Of a stretch of 48,873 nucleotides of DNA, positions 7,310-14,202 are shown piece after piece. The stretch's first letter is position 1; each line of letters starts with the position of its first letter. A program made the translations under genes and the position numbers. Location: IMG/VR virus record IMGVR_UViG_3300049491_000792, positions 1 to 48,873 of that record. One strand, written 5' to 3'. Origin of the DNA: a virus. Under the pieces are notes generated by a model that saw only the letters and a list, made by a program, of their open reading frames with translations, was not told the DNA's origin and ran no database searches.

Positions 7310-7654
7310 TTATCCTCTTCGTTCACCAAGCTGATGCATAACCCTTCGGTCGAACGGACCCGCTCCGGCAAGGCCCTTGGGCCGCGACGTACACGGGTTC
7401 TCGGTCAGCCTCGCGGCCCAAGCGCCTCGCCTCCACGGTCCGCTCACCTCAAACGTTAGGCGGCCGAAGCGTGCCGGGCCGCCGCCGGACAGCGGACCGG
7501 CGCTGCGCTTCGTCATCATCCCAGCCGCCACCAGCGCCTCGCAGTCGTCGTAATCGTCACTGCCTGGGCCGGTGACGAAGTAGTTTCGCCAGCCTGGGGC
7601 GCCACGGCCAGCGCCCAGCGCGTGCTTCATGATGTCGCGTTGCCTTGGGGTCAT
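7310..7654 (-). CDS. Cassette protein whose frame runs through attC
   Basis: ATG 7654 has GAGGACACG in front; an ATG at 7669 overlapping the upstream stop as ATGA is an alternative. The first part (MTPRQRDIMKHALGAGRGAP...DDYDDCEALVAAGMM) reads like a small phage protein. After FGRLTFEV the frame enters the attC and codes through the whole site, so the last 45 or so residues are attC-derived. The functional part may be only about 65 residues. Confidence 0.55.
   Translation of the reverse strand: MTPRQRDIMKHALGAGRGAPGWRNYFVTGPGSDDYDDCEALVAAGMMTKRSAGPLSGGGPARFGRLTFEVSGPWRRGAWAARLTENPCTSRPKGLAGAGPFDRRVMHQLGERRG
7336..7461 (-). repeat. attC site, 126 bp
   Basis: Boxes GCATAAC at 7336-7342 and GTTAGGC at 7455-7461. 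Inner arms CGAACGGACC and GGTCCGCTCACCTC pair. The central part is long and is translated by the upstream gene. Confidence 0.8.
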
Positions 7655-7665
7655 CGTGTCCTCGC

Positions 7666-7899
7666 TCATCGGTTGTATGGGCACTCAAAATCGCACTCTT
7701 CGCTGCCGGCCTTGGTGCACGAACCGGACAGAACGCCATTGCGCCAGCGCCCGCACTCTTCGCCAACGTGGCACTCGCACAAGTCGTGAATCTGGCCGCA
7801 TTCCCAGCAGTGGGCGTCGTCCTGGCCGTCGTCTTCGTCGCGCTCTTGAGGCTCGCCACAGTAGTCTTCGTTATCTCGGTCGCTCCACATGGCATGCAT
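7666..7899 (-). CDS. Cysteine-rich acidic cassette protein
   Basis: A 77-residue protein (ATG 7899; a second ATG lies three codons on) with ten cysteines arranged as pairs, including CWECGQIHDLCECHVGEEC. The pattern suggests a small zinc-binding protein. It is strongly acidic in the first third. Its stop overlaps a start of the next gene as ATGA. The start lies 26 bases from the attC recombination box. Confidence 0.6.
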   Translation of the reverse strand: MHAMWSDRDNEDYCGEPQERDEDDGQDDAHCWECGQIHDLCECHVGEECGRWRNGVLSGSCTKAGSEECDFECPYNR

Positions 7900-7924
7900 T
7901 CTTTCTTTGCTTCGTTCACCAGCC

Positions 7925-7984
7925 GCCTAACCCCTCGCTCAAGCCGAGCCCGCACGGCGGGCCGGCTTAGCTCGAACGTTAGGC
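7925..7984 (-). repeat. attC site, 60 bp (textbook form)
   Basis: GCCTAAC at 7925-7931 and GTTAGGC at 7978-7984. Arms CTCGCTCAAGCCG and CGGCTTAGCTCGAACG are complementary with an offset, as expected for attC extrahelical bases. The GCC-TAA also supplies the stop codon of the upstream gene at 7979. Confidence 0.9.
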
Positions 7985-8389
7985 CCCAAGCAGCACGTCC
8001 AGCGCCGCAGTCAACTCGGCATTGGAAATCGAGTCGTCGGGGCTTCCGTCCTCGCCGCACACAAACACGCCGAAGTTGTGCGGACCGTCCAAGAGCAGTT
8101 GATAGCGGAGCGCGTTCCGCGTCCATGTGTCGTGAGCGGTCTGGTCGGCCATCACGGCGCGCGCCAAGGACTGCGCCTGCTGCTGCGCACTTGATGCCCT
8201 GGCTTGCAGTTCGCGCACAGCGGCCAGCGTGCGGCCGATGCTGTTGCAGCCGTCTTCAGGCAGGCCGAGTGCGGCGTCAATCTCGGCAAGCGCAGCAATC
8301 GCTTGGTGCCACGGCGGCGGCACCTTGATTGCCTGCTTGTCAAAGCCCGCGAAGAACTGTTCGTTGATCGGCATGTTCTCAAAGTCCAT
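7979..8389 (-). CDS. Hypothetical phage-type cassette protein
   Basis: A 136-residue protein from ATG 8389 behind GGTGGAGAAACAAG: MDFENMPINEQFFAGFDKQA. Helical, with an Ala/Gln-rich centre and a C-terminus ending DVLLGA. Its UAA stop is the TAA of the following attC box. No known domain. A leader of about 100 bases, not part of attC, precedes it. Confidence 0.6.
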   Translation of the reverse strand: MDFENMPINEQFFAGFDKQAIKVPPPWHQAIAALAEIDAALGLPEDGCNSIGRTLAAVRELQARASSAQQQAQSLARAVMADQTAHDTWTRNALRYQLLLDGPHNFGVFVCGEDGSPDDSISNAELTAALDVLLGA

Positions 8390-8488
8390 CTTGTTTCTCC
8401 ACCTATCCGCCCGCCTGTCGGCCGGCTCAAATACGCGCCCGGCAAGCCCGGCGCTGCTGTTCGCTATCCCTGCTCCCTTCGGAGCCAG

Positions 8489-8575
8489 GCCTAACCCTTC
8501 GCCCGAGCGGACCCCGGGCGGCATAGCGCATTAGCACAAGCCTTGTGCGGGGTCCGCTCAGCTCAACCGTTAGGC
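8489..8575 (-). repeat. attC site, 87 bp
   Basis: GCCTAAC at 8489-8495 and GTTAGGC at 8569-8575. GCGGACCCC pairs with GGGGTCCGC; the central GCACAAGCCTTGTGC forms its own perfect stem. Confidence 0.88.
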
Positions 8576-8577
8576 CT

Positions 8578-8952
8578 TCAATCCAGCGCCTGAATCTGTG
8601 CGGCCGTCAGTTCGCCGCGCAGCGTCATGGCTGCAATCGAGCCGTCTTCCACAGTTGCCGTGCCCGCTTCATCGCACCACCAGTTCTGCGGCTCGCCGCT
8701 CACGGTGTCCCATGCGTCAGGGCTGGCCTTGTCGAAGTGCAGGCCATCGGCGTACCACTGCAAGGCGGCGCGCAGGCTCTCAATTTCGGCATGCAGCCGA
8801 TGTGCCTCGGTCAGAATCTGCCCGTGCAGAAACGTGGCCTTGCCGTGCTTCGCGTCAGTCTCGGCGGCGGTCTGCTCAAACAGGCCGGCGCCCAGGTCGT
8901 CGCAGGCTTCGGTGTAGCGGCCAATTAGGCGCATCAGGTCATCAGCGGTCAC
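8578..8952 (-). CDS. Hypothetical phage-type cassette protein
   Basis: A 124-residue protein with a GTG start at 8952 overlapping the preceding stop (GTGA). It begins TADDLMRLIGRYTEACDDLG, has a helical AEIESLRAALQWYADG segment, and ends TAAQIQALD just before the attC. Proteins of this style are common in phage accessory regions. Function unknown. Confidence 0.6.
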   Translation of the reverse strand: MTADDLMRLIGRYTEACDDLGAGLFEQTAAETDAKHGKATFLHGQILTEAHRLHAEIESLRAALQWYADGLHFDKASPDAWDTVSGEPQNWWCDEAGTATVEDGSIAAMTLRGELTAAQIQALD

Positions 8953-9107
8953 AGTTTTTCCTCTTCCAAGAACGCGCCGCGCTCTTCGGCGGCAAGTTCT
9001 GCCATTTCCGCCAGCAGCGTGTGCGCAGCGCCAGCATTGATGCCGCGCTCTTTCTCCACGCGCTCCAGCAGGTCGTGCAGGGCCAAAATCAATTCGTTGT
9101 CGTCCAC
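8949..9107 (-). CDS. Small helical cassette protein (52 aa)
   Basis: GTG start at 9107 (VDDNELILALHDLLERVEKE), chosen because GCGAGG lies at the right distance; a GTG two codons upstream would also work. A short, acidic, all-helical protein. It overlaps the next gene and shares its cassette. Confidence 0.55.
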   Translation of the reverse strand: MDDNELILALHDLLERVEKERGINAGAAHTLLAEMAELAAEERGAFLEEEKL

Positions 9108-9130
9108 GTTCACCTCGCTTCTGATACAGG

Positions 9131-9184
9131 GCCTAACTCTGCGCTGCACCGGACCCTGCGGGCCGGTGAGCTTGGGCGTTCGGC
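9131..9184 (-). repeat. attC site, 54 bp
   Basis: GCCTAAC at 9131-9137 and GTTCGGC at 9178-9184, with arms CACCGGACCC and GGGCCGGTGAG. Compact form. The DUF1643 gene stop lies one base outside the box. Confidence 0.85.
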
Positions 9185-9185
9185 G

Positions 9186-9743
9186 TCACCAATTCACCCA
9201 CGCCACCGGCCGCAGGCTAGCGGGCAGGTACAGCGGGTGACCGGGGTGGCCGTCCTTCGTCAGCCGCAGGTAGTGAAGCCCCGGCACCAGTAGGCGCACC
9301 GACTGGTCGCGCCCCTTGTACGTGCCGTGCGCGCCCCACGCGGCCACCACCACACCGGCGCCGCGCGCCAGCGTGGTCAGCGTGTGGTCGTTCTCCCAGC
9401 CCACCGGCTCGGTCGCCTTCTTCATGTCGGCGGGTTCGGTTGCGCGGTAGGCAAAGAGGTTCGCCATGCACAGCGCGCCATAGCCCCACGAGCGCGCGAA
9501 TGCGATGCACCGCCGGATGGTCGGGTCGTCGTTCGTCTCGTCAGCGGTGCTCGGGTTCAGGCCAATGAACATGGCGTAGTCGCCACGCCCCCACCTGCGC
9601 CACAGGGCATAGCGGTACGTGCGGCAGGCGCTCAGCGTCGCGGCGCGCTCCATCGCTCCGGCACCAGTGCCGCCGAACTGGTCGGTCGAGGCGACATGCC
9701 CCGGCGTGGCGTTGGTGTCCTGCTCAGTCTTGTTCGGGGGCAT
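9186..9743 (-). CDS. DUF1643 family protein
   Basis: A 185-residue protein with clear family landmarks: YRYALWRRWGRGDYAMFIGL, NPSTADETNDDPTIRRCI, FARSWGYGALCMANLFAYRA, and near the end VVAAWGAHG and LTKDGHPGHPLYL. DUF1643 proteins occur in bacteria and phages and have no established function. ATG 9743 is preceded by GGAG contributed by a half attC that abuts the gene, so this cassette boundary looks rearranged. It ends directly at the attC at 9131-9184. Confidence 0.8.
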   Translation of the reverse strand: MPPNKTEQDTNATPGHVASTDQFGGTGAGAMERAATLSACRTYRYALWRRWGRGDYAMFIGLNPSTADETNDDPTIRRCIAFARSWGYGALCMANLFAYRATEPADMKKATEPVGWENDHTLTTLARGAGVVVAAWGAHGTYKGRDQSVRLLVPGLHYLRLTKDGHPGHPLYLPASLRPVAWVNW

Positions 9744-9766
9744 GCTGCTCAACTCCAACGTTAGCG
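9744..9766 (-). repeat. Half attC (5' half) abutting the DUF1643 start
   Basis: Read on the minus strand: CGCTAACGTTGGAGTTGAGC, equivalent to the outer box plus arm of an attC, followed at once by the ATG of the DUF1643 gene. The second arm and the GTTRRRY box are absent. Confidence 0.55.
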
Positions 9767-10065
9767 CGCTCGTGGCATGCAAAGGTTTTGGGGGCGGCGT
9801 GCCCTCGGTGGTGGTTAGTCGGAAATAGCTCAGTCATTGTTCAAGTGTTCAGACAGTCGGTCAGTCGAGCATTCAACGTTCTAGGTTCTGATATTCGGAA
9901 TTCCGGGGCTTTCAAGTCTTCCCCAAGACACCAATTAGCAGTTGGTTGCCTCGCTTCACGGGGCCCTAGCTACGATGTCGCGCAACATCTACTGTTTGAG
10001 GCACAGAGCAAGCCTTTTCACCGAATCCAGCACGCCGCCTCCAAAGCCCTCGCGGACTTGGCTGC
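9767..10065. other. Non-coding spacer inside the array
   Basis: About 300 bases with lower GC than the surroundings and no credible gene on either strand. It separates the stop of the gene at 10066 from the half attC at 9744-9766. No complete attC, terminator or convincing promoter is seen. Confidence 0.5.
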
Positions 10066-10536
10066 TTACGCAGTCTTGCCTCGGCCTTCCGGCTTCGGCG
10101 GTTGCACATAGTCCTGCATCACGGTGTCGTCCACGGTCACGGCGCAGGTCCAGTTGGCCTGCTGAATGGCCGCGTCCACCAGGCGAAGCTGCCGGGCGTG
10201 CCAGTCGTACTCGGCCGTCACCTGCGAAGCGGTCAGCAGCGGCACTTGCAGCACGATGTCGTCCCAGCCGTCGTTCACGGCTTTGCGCCCGTGCTTCATC
10301 TCGAACAGGTCTTTGTCCAAAATCGCCTTCAGCTTGTCCACCTTGCCCTGCAGTTCCTTGCGGCGCAGCAGCGCTTCAGCCAGTTTCACTTCCATCTTCT
10401 TTCTCCAGTCGGTAGGTGCCTGCCTGTTCGCAGCGGCAGGCTTGCTGCTGTCGTTATTGATGTAGTCCACGCAGGCTTTCTTGGCCAGCTCTTCGGCTTC
10501 GGCCGGCGTCGCGGCAGGCTTCAGGTCAGTCGTCAT
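10066..10536 (-). CDS. Hypothetical phage-type cassette protein, helical
   Basis: A 156-residue protein starting MTTDLKPAATPAEAEELAKK at ATG 10536, which overlaps the end of the preceding gene by 11 bases. It contains a long charged helix (WRKKMEVKLAEALLRRKELQ ... KLKAILDKDLFEM) and a C-terminal region ending VQPPKPEGRGKTA. The style suggests a coiled-coil phage protein. Function unknown. Confidence 0.6.
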   Translation of the reverse strand: MTTDLKPAATPAEAEELAKKACVDYINNDSSKPAAANRQAPTDWRKKMEVKLAEALLRRKELQGKVDKLKAILDKDLFEMKHGRKAVNDGWDDIVLQVPLLTASQVTAEYDWHARQLRLVDAAIQQANWTCAVTVDDTVMQDYVQPPKPEGRGKTA

Positions 10537-10783
10537 CTTCGTCGCTCCATTCGTGGCATAGGCACTGGCACCGCTCGGCACTCAGGTACCTGTCGTCAGG
10601 CTGCGGCCCCAGCGTCGGCTCGTCGGGGTAGCGGCGCACCATGCACTCGCGCGCATCGCGGCTCAGGCACGCACAGCCGTAGGTGCCGCGCGGTCCTTCG
10701 GCGTCCGTGCCTTCGTCAACCGGCCGCCCAACTGACGGTTCGAGCGGACCCGCAACAGCGGGCCGCAGTGTGGTGTTACTCAT
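10526..10783 (-). CDS. Cassette protein starting inside an attC
   Basis: An 85-residue frame. ATG 10783 has the near-ideal ribosome site CGAGGAAAACC, and both lie in the central loop of the attC at 10726-10827. The first 20 residues (MSNTTLRPAVAGPLEPSVGR) are attC-encoded. The cassette-specific part is cysteine-rich (YGCACLSRDARECM ... ERCQCLCHEWSDEDDD), suggesting a small metal-binding protein. The reading frame crosses the recombination point, so the start is supplied by the preceding cassette. Confidence 0.55.
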   Translation of the reverse strand: MSNTTLRPAVAGPLEPSVGRPVDEGTDAEGPRGTYGCACLSRDARECMVRRYPDEPTLGPQPDDRYLSAERCQCLCHEWSDEDDD

Positions 10784-10827
10784 GGTTTTCCTCGCGCTGT
10801 TGCGGTCCGCTCAACCTAGCGTTGGGC
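10726..10827 (-). repeat. attC site, 102 bp, with embedded start codon
   Basis: GCCCAAC at 10726-10732 and GTTGGGC at 10821-10827; arms CGAGCGGACCCGCAACAGCG and CGCTGTTGCGGTCCGCTC pair extensively. The loop holds a ribosome site and ATG reading out through the 3' arm. Confidence 0.88.
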
Positions 10828-11232
10828 GTCACAACTCCGCACGCGGTCAATGTCTACCTCGTGCGCGGACACCAGCCCCTCAGAAACCATGCGCTCCACA
10901 ACGCGCCGGTCGAAGCGCCGCCCGTAGCATGTGTCGTTCATGCCGCTGCGCCTGTAGAGCCGGTGGTCACCGTGAATGCTGGTGTACTCGTAGCCCATGC
11001 TGCATAGGAGCATGAACTCTCTTATTCTCGCTTGGTACTCATCTTCGGTCAGCGGGTTTTCTCCGAATCTGCCGCCGTTGCTACCGAACACCGCAACGAC
11101 GGGCTTGCCGCCAATCTCTCGGTGTTCAATGGCAATGCCGCCGCCCGCTGGGGTCGCCACATTCACGGGCCAGTCTTCCGGGAACTCGCTAAGGGCTTTG
11201 ATGTAGTCGCCAACGGTTTTAAGTTCTCGCAT
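10816..11232 (-). CDS. Hypothetical cassette protein
   Basis: A 138-residue protein from ATG 11232, behind GAAGGAGATATGGC. It starts MRELKTVGDYIKALSEFPED; the centre VNVATPAGGGIAIEHREI and PVVAVFG suggest a small alpha/beta fold. It ends RRVVERMVSEGLVSAHEVDI..., with the stop TAG inside the following attC. The opening LKTVGDYIKALSEFPEDWPV resembles small phage proteins. No assigned function. Confidence 0.65.
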   Translation of the reverse strand: MRELKTVGDYIKALSEFPEDWPVNVATPAGGGIAIEHREIGGKPVVAVFGSNGGRFGENPLTEDEYQARIREFMLLCSMGYEYTSIHGDHRLYRRSGMNDTCYGRRFDRRVVERMVSEGLVSAHEVDIDRVRSCDAQR

Positions 11233-11257
11233 GCCATATCTCCTTCGTTGCTGTGAC

Positions 11258-11315
11258 GCCTAACTTTAGGTCGAGCGGACTCGCCTACGGCTCGCCGCTC
11301 ACCACGACGTTAGGT
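11258..11315 (-). repeat. attC site, 58 bp
   Basis: GCCTAAC at 11258-11264 and GTTAGGT at 11309-11315; arms GTCGAGCGGACTCGCC and GGCTCGCCGCTCACCACGAC. The ACC-TAA on the minus strand gives the stop of the gene at 11310. Confidence 0.85.
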
Positions 11316-11741
11316 CACAGAAGCGGCCTCAATGGCAGCATCCACCAGCTCATCAAATGAGCCCTTGCCGGCAATGTTCGCCGTGTACAGGGCCTTAAAC
11401 TGCGGCACGCTTAGCGTGCGAACGTACTCGTATCGCGCCGCGCCGGCCGCAGAATCATCAGCATGGCGCTGCGCTCGCCGCCATGCCTCTTCGTTGACCC
11501 TGGCCGCTGTCTTCAGGTTCTTGATGTGCGCATCAATCATCGAGCCAACGAAGTCGGGCCGGTCGGGAAAGCGGGCGCGGTCTTCGGCCATCGCTTCAAG
11601 CATGTCGGCCGCACGGCCAGCCCATGCGCTCAGGTCGGCGCCATCGGCGTCGTATGCGGCGTGAATCATGCGCAGGCAGCACAGCATGTGGCCTAACCCT
11701 TCGCTCAAAGGGACATTGCCCGGCACAGTTTCGTTGTCCAT
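11310..11741 (-). CDS. Cassette protein starting inside an attC
   Basis: A 143-residue frame. ATG 11741 has GGAGGAACA in front, and both lie in the loop of the attC at 11691-11784. The first 16 residues (MDNETVPGNVPLSEGL) are attC-encoded. An internal ATG just past the recombination box (MLCCLRMIHAAYDADG...) could be the native cassette start but has no clear ribosome site. The protein is helical; no known domain. Its UAA stop lies in the next attC. Confidence 0.6.
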   Translation of the reverse strand: MDNETVPGNVPLSEGLGHMLCCLRMIHAAYDADGADLSAWAGRAADMLEAMAEDRARFPDRPDFVGSMIDAHIKNLKTAARVNEEAWRRAQRHADDSAAGAARYEYVRTLSVPQFKALYTANIAGKGSFDELVDAAIEAASVT

Positions 11742-11784
11742 TGTTCCTCCATGTGGGCAATGCCCCTCAGCTCAAACGTTATGC
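11691..11784 (-). repeat. attC site, 94 bp, with embedded start codon
   Basis: GCCTAAC at 11691-11697 and GTTATGC at 11778-11784; arms GCTCAAAGGGACATTGCCC and GGGCAATGCCCCTCAGCTC. The loop carries GGAGGAACAATG. The outer GCATAAC box gives the stop of the upstream pseudogene. Confidence 0.88.
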
Positions 11785-12330
11785 AGCACCAATAGCCTTC
11801 GCGCCACCATCGTCGGCATCCTCGGTGCGCAGCGGTGAGCCCATCAGGTTCAGGCGCTGCAACAGGCCCACTGCGCGGCTCGGAAGGTCACCAAGCTGCG
11901 GTGCATGTGGCGAATGGCGCTTCAGCGACGACACGAGCATGCGTACCATCATGGCCAGTTCCTCGTTGTTGGCCTCTGCGCCAGCAGCGCACAGATTCGC
12001 CGCCGCAGCGGCGTAGTCTGCGCCTTCCAGGTCAGCGCAAACATGATCGAGCCACGCGAGTCCAGCAGCGCCGGCAACCTGCTCGCCAAACACGCTTGCA
12101 GGGCGGCACTCGCGGATGAGGTCGAAGAACGCAGGCCATAGATGGCGCTCATCGTCGCTGCCACGCTGCTTGCCCGCGGAACTGAACGGCTGGCAAGGGC
12201 AAGAGCCTGTCCAAACAGGTCGGTCATCGGGCCATCCTGCAAGGCGCAGGGCGTAGCTCCATCCACCGATTCCGGCGAAGAAGTGGCACTGCTGGTATCC
12301 GCGTGGAGTACCGGCGGCTGAACTCCGACG
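11779..12330 (-). pseudogene. Truncated, chimeric DNA cytosine-5 methyltransferase
   Basis: An open frame of 183 codons with no start codon: it opens right after a stop in the half attC at 12316-12336. It carries Dcm motif I (CHFFAGIGGWSYALRLAGWP), the catalytic motif IV (TGSCPCQPFSSAGKQRG), RHLWPAFFDLIRECRP and the ENV-equivalent VFGEQV, then WLDHVCADLEGADYAAAAAN. After LCAAGA the sequence switches to an unrelated helical tail (EANNEELAMMVRMLVSSLKR...) ending at an attC stop. Target-recognition and C-terminal motifs are missing. Phage-type Dcm genes are usually several hundred residues. It is probably inactive. Confidence 0.75.
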
Positions 12331-12336
12331 TTAGCC
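12316..12336 (-). repeat. Half attC (5' half) fused to the dcm fragment
   Basis: Minus strand GGCTAACGTCGGAGTTCAGC, almost identical to the half site at 9744-9766. The other arm is missing; the methyltransferase sequence begins instead. Confidence 0.55.
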
Positions 12337-12423
12337 TGCTGCCGCTTCTCGCTGCAGTGTGCGTGCCAGCAGTGCGGCCCATATCGCACCGCCTGCTACC
12401 TTCGCCACAAATTGCAGCGCCAC
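12331..12423 (-). CDS. Small hydrophobic cassette peptide (30 aa)
   Basis: GTG start at 12423 behind AAGGAGGCATC, inside the 3' end of the gene at 12396. It reads VALQFVAKVAGGAIWAALLA and ends at the TAA of the half attC. The composition suggests one membrane helix. Short, but start signal, overlap and stop placement all fit. Confidence 0.5.
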   Translation of the reverse strand: MALQFVAKVAGGAIWAALLARTLQREAAAG

Positions 12424-12722
12424 GATGCCTCCTTCTCTCGCTTCTTGGCTGCTTCTCGACGCCACTTGTCTTCCTTGCGCATTGCATCCAAGTCAAGCGC
12501 AAGCGCTCCATCGGCTGGGACAATCCACACCTCGGCCAGCGCGTTGTCACCATCGATTGCCAGTCCTTCGTCCTCGCCGTCTGGATATGCAATCTGTTTT
12601 GCAAAGTGCGTTCTGGCCTCGTGCGGCGGTCCGTCGAAGTCATCGAAGTAGAAAAGCATGCCGCACCCGATGGTGTAATCGCATCCTTCGCCCTCCTGCC
12701 GCTGTGCAATCAGGTATCGCAT
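12396..12722 (-). CDS. Hypothetical cassette protein
   Basis: A 108-residue protein from ATG 12722, behind GCAGGAGATACGA: MRYLIAQRQEGEGCDYTIGC. It contains GMLFYFDDFDGPPHEART-like and ALAEVWIVPADGALALDLDA segments, then a basic helical tail. Acidic overall and probably soluble. No family name. Its first codon is about 20 bases from the attC box at 12743. Confidence 0.65.
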   Translation of the reverse strand: MRYLIAQRQEGEGCDYTIGCGMLFYFDDFDGPPHEARTHFAKQIAYPDGEDEGLAIDGDNALAEVWIVPADGALALDLDAMRKEDKWRREAAKKREKEASWRCNLWRR

Positions 12723-12742
12723 TCGTATCTCCTGCGCGTGGG

Positions 12743-12842
12743 GCCTAACCCCTCGCTCGAAAGGACCGCAAACGGCGGTCGCGTTTTCTCGATTGCCTAG
12801 TCCTGCTGCGCCGTTTGCGGCCTCTCAGCTAGAACGTTAAGC
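12743..12842 (-). repeat. attC site, 100 bp
   Basis: GCCTAAC at 12743-12749 and GTTAAGC at 12836-12842. The inner stem CCGCAAACGG / CCGTTTGCGG is perfect. The upstream gene ends inside this site at 12797. Confidence 0.85.
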
Positions 12843-13084
12843 CTCAATGCATCTAGCGCGATCTGGCGCATAAAGTCGCGCTCACCTTTGCTGCCGAAAG
12901 CGGCGCTGTAGCTCATCGGCTGGGTGTTCTCTGGAGCATCCCAGAATTTGCCTGTCGCAGGGAACTCGCCATGCCACCGTGCGATGCGGACCAGCGCAGC
13001 GCGCAGCCTCGCAATCTCATCCGCCGCCGCCTCGGCTTCGTTGCCGAGGTTGCGCAGCGTTTGTAGTTCTTGGTCGGTCAACAT
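12797..13084 (-). CDS. Hypothetical cassette protein
   Basis: A 95-residue protein from ATG 13084 behind ACGGAGGCACAG. It starts MLTDQELQTLRNLGNEAEAA, a helical segment with DEIARLRAALVRIARWHG, typical of phage small proteins that include an ALRRIA-WHGE-like motif. The last 15 or so residues are coded by the following attC. Function unknown. Confidence 0.6.
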   Translation of the reverse strand: MLTDQELQTLRNLGNEAEAAADEIARLRAALVRIARWHGEFPATGKFWDAPENTQPMSYSAAFGSKGERDFMRQIALDALRLNVLAERPQTAQQD

Positions 13085-13103
13085 CTGTGCCTCCGTTCAT
13101 CAG

Positions 13104-13131
13104 GCTTAACTGGTTGCTGGAGCGGACCGCG
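13104..13131 (-). repeat. Half attC (3' half) at the end of a gene
   Basis: GCTTAAC box at 13104-13110 with the arm CTGGAGCGGACCGC following on the plus strand; the partner arm and outer box are absent. On the minus strand this gives the stop of the gene at 13106 and the recombination-type box GTTAAGC. Confidence 0.6.
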
Positions 13132-13309
13132 TGTAGCAGTAAGCGCCCCACGGTCGCGGAGTCTTGTCGCTGCTCCACTCCACCACGATGGGGATGTGCT
13201 GCGCGGCCAGCGTGCAGAGCTTTTGCAGTTCGGCCGTCTGGCCCTCGGTGCGCAGCAGCTTATCGCGGTGCAGCGCGTCGTACTCTTGTTGCGTCAGCAG
13301 GTACTGCAT
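13106..13309 (-). CDS. Small cassette protein (67 aa)
   Basis: ATG 13309 behind AAAGGACATAAGGC: MQYLLTQQEYDALHRDKLLR. A helical N-terminal segment, then LQKLCTLAAQHIPIVVEW and a C-terminus PRPWGAYCYTRSAP whose end is coded by the half attC. Similar QQEYDAL starts occur in small phage proteins of unknown function. It follows the DHH gene at 25 bases without an attC between, so the two form one cassette. Confidence 0.65.
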   Translation of the reverse strand: MQYLLTQQEYDALHRDKLLRTEGQTAELQKLCTLAAQHIPIVVEWSSDKTPRPWGAYCYTRSAPATS

Positions 13310-13334
13310 GCCTTATGTCCTTTCGCGCCATCCT

Positions 13335-14174
13335 TCAGCACATCGCCAGCGCGTGGTCGCGCGGCACCTTGAATCCCGCAGCCCTGGCGTGGCCGCCACC
13401 ACCGTATTGCTTGGCGATGTCGCTCACGTCCATGCCGTCGTCGGTGGCGCGTAAACCGAAGGTGCGTCCCTCTGCCGTATCCCAGTAGCAGGCCGCGAAC
13501 GGCTCGCCTTGAGCCATCGCGTGCGCTGCGTCGCTCACCAGCGTGTAGGGCAGGCTCGCCACCGGTACGTTGTACTCGCCGATCAGCATGCGCCGTTTGC
13601 ACACCTTCACCAACTCGGCCACGTCTTTGTGGTGCTTGCGCTCGATGGCGGCGCCGGCCGCGGTCATCTTGAGCAGTTCCACCTGATCGGCCGCCATAAG
13701 CTTGTCCCACAGCTCAAAGCTGTATTCGTAGCTGAAGACCATCGCCTGAATCTCGCGCGTGCCGGCCAGTTTGAAGCGCCACAGGTCGCGGTCTTCGACG
13801 TGGCCCAGCAGAAGCGGCCGGTCCTCGTCGGGAAAGAGGAAGTCCCAAGCAAGCGTAGCGCCGCTCCGGTCCAGGTCGGTGAAGCTGCTGAACTTCTCGC
13901 TCTCGATGCCGGCCAAGTCTTCAAGCGCGGTCTTGTGGTGGTCGATCAGGCACACATGCGTGGCCGTCTCCAGCATCTGCAGCACGGTCGCTCGCTTGTA
14001 GCTGAAGTCCACGAGGTACACGCAGCGGCCGGTCACATTGGGCGGCGGCTGTTGGTACACGCCGGCCACGTACTCGCAGGCCTCGCCGTACTTGCGCCAG
14101 AAGCACCACGCGGCGCTGAAGCCGTCCGCGCAGTTGCCGTGGTAGATCACGAGTGGTCTTGCTTCGAGTGTCAT
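13335..14174 (-). CDS. DHH-family phosphoesterase
   Basis: A 279-residue protein. ATG 14174 (MTLEARPLVIYHGNCADGFS) is chosen for the ribosome site AGGAACGACG. DHH landmarks in order: YHGNCADGF (about 11-19), DFSYKR (56-61), the signature IDHH (77-80), DLDRSGATLAW (100-110), EDRDLW (127-132), and a DHHA1-like glycine-rich GGGGHARAAGF near 262-272. Family members use metal ions to hydrolyse short oligonucleotides or phosphate esters (nanoRNase/pAp phosphatase types). A nucleotide-scavenging role during infection is inference. It is the largest intact gene of the array. Confidence 0.85.
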   Translation of the reverse strand: MTLEARPLVIYHGNCADGFSAAWCFWRKYGEACEYVAGVYQQPPPNVTGRCVYLVDFSYKRATVLQMLETATHVCLIDHHKTALEDLAGIESEKFSSFTDLDRSGATLAWDFLFPDEDRPLLLGHVEDRDLWRFKLAGTREIQAMVFSYEYSFELWDKLMAADQVELLKMTAAGAAIERKHHKDVAELVKVCKRRMLIGEYNVPVASLPYTLVSDAAHAMAQGEPFAACYWDTAEGRTFGLRATDDGMDVSDIAKQYGGGGHARAAGFKVPRDHALAMC

Positions 14175-14202
14175 CGTCGTTCCTTTGCTTCGTTGTAGAG
14201 AC

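Noticed and set aside
9767-10065. Spacer as an attI-like site
   Set aside because: It has no conserved simple site or integrase-binding repeats that I can see, and it lies in the middle of the array.
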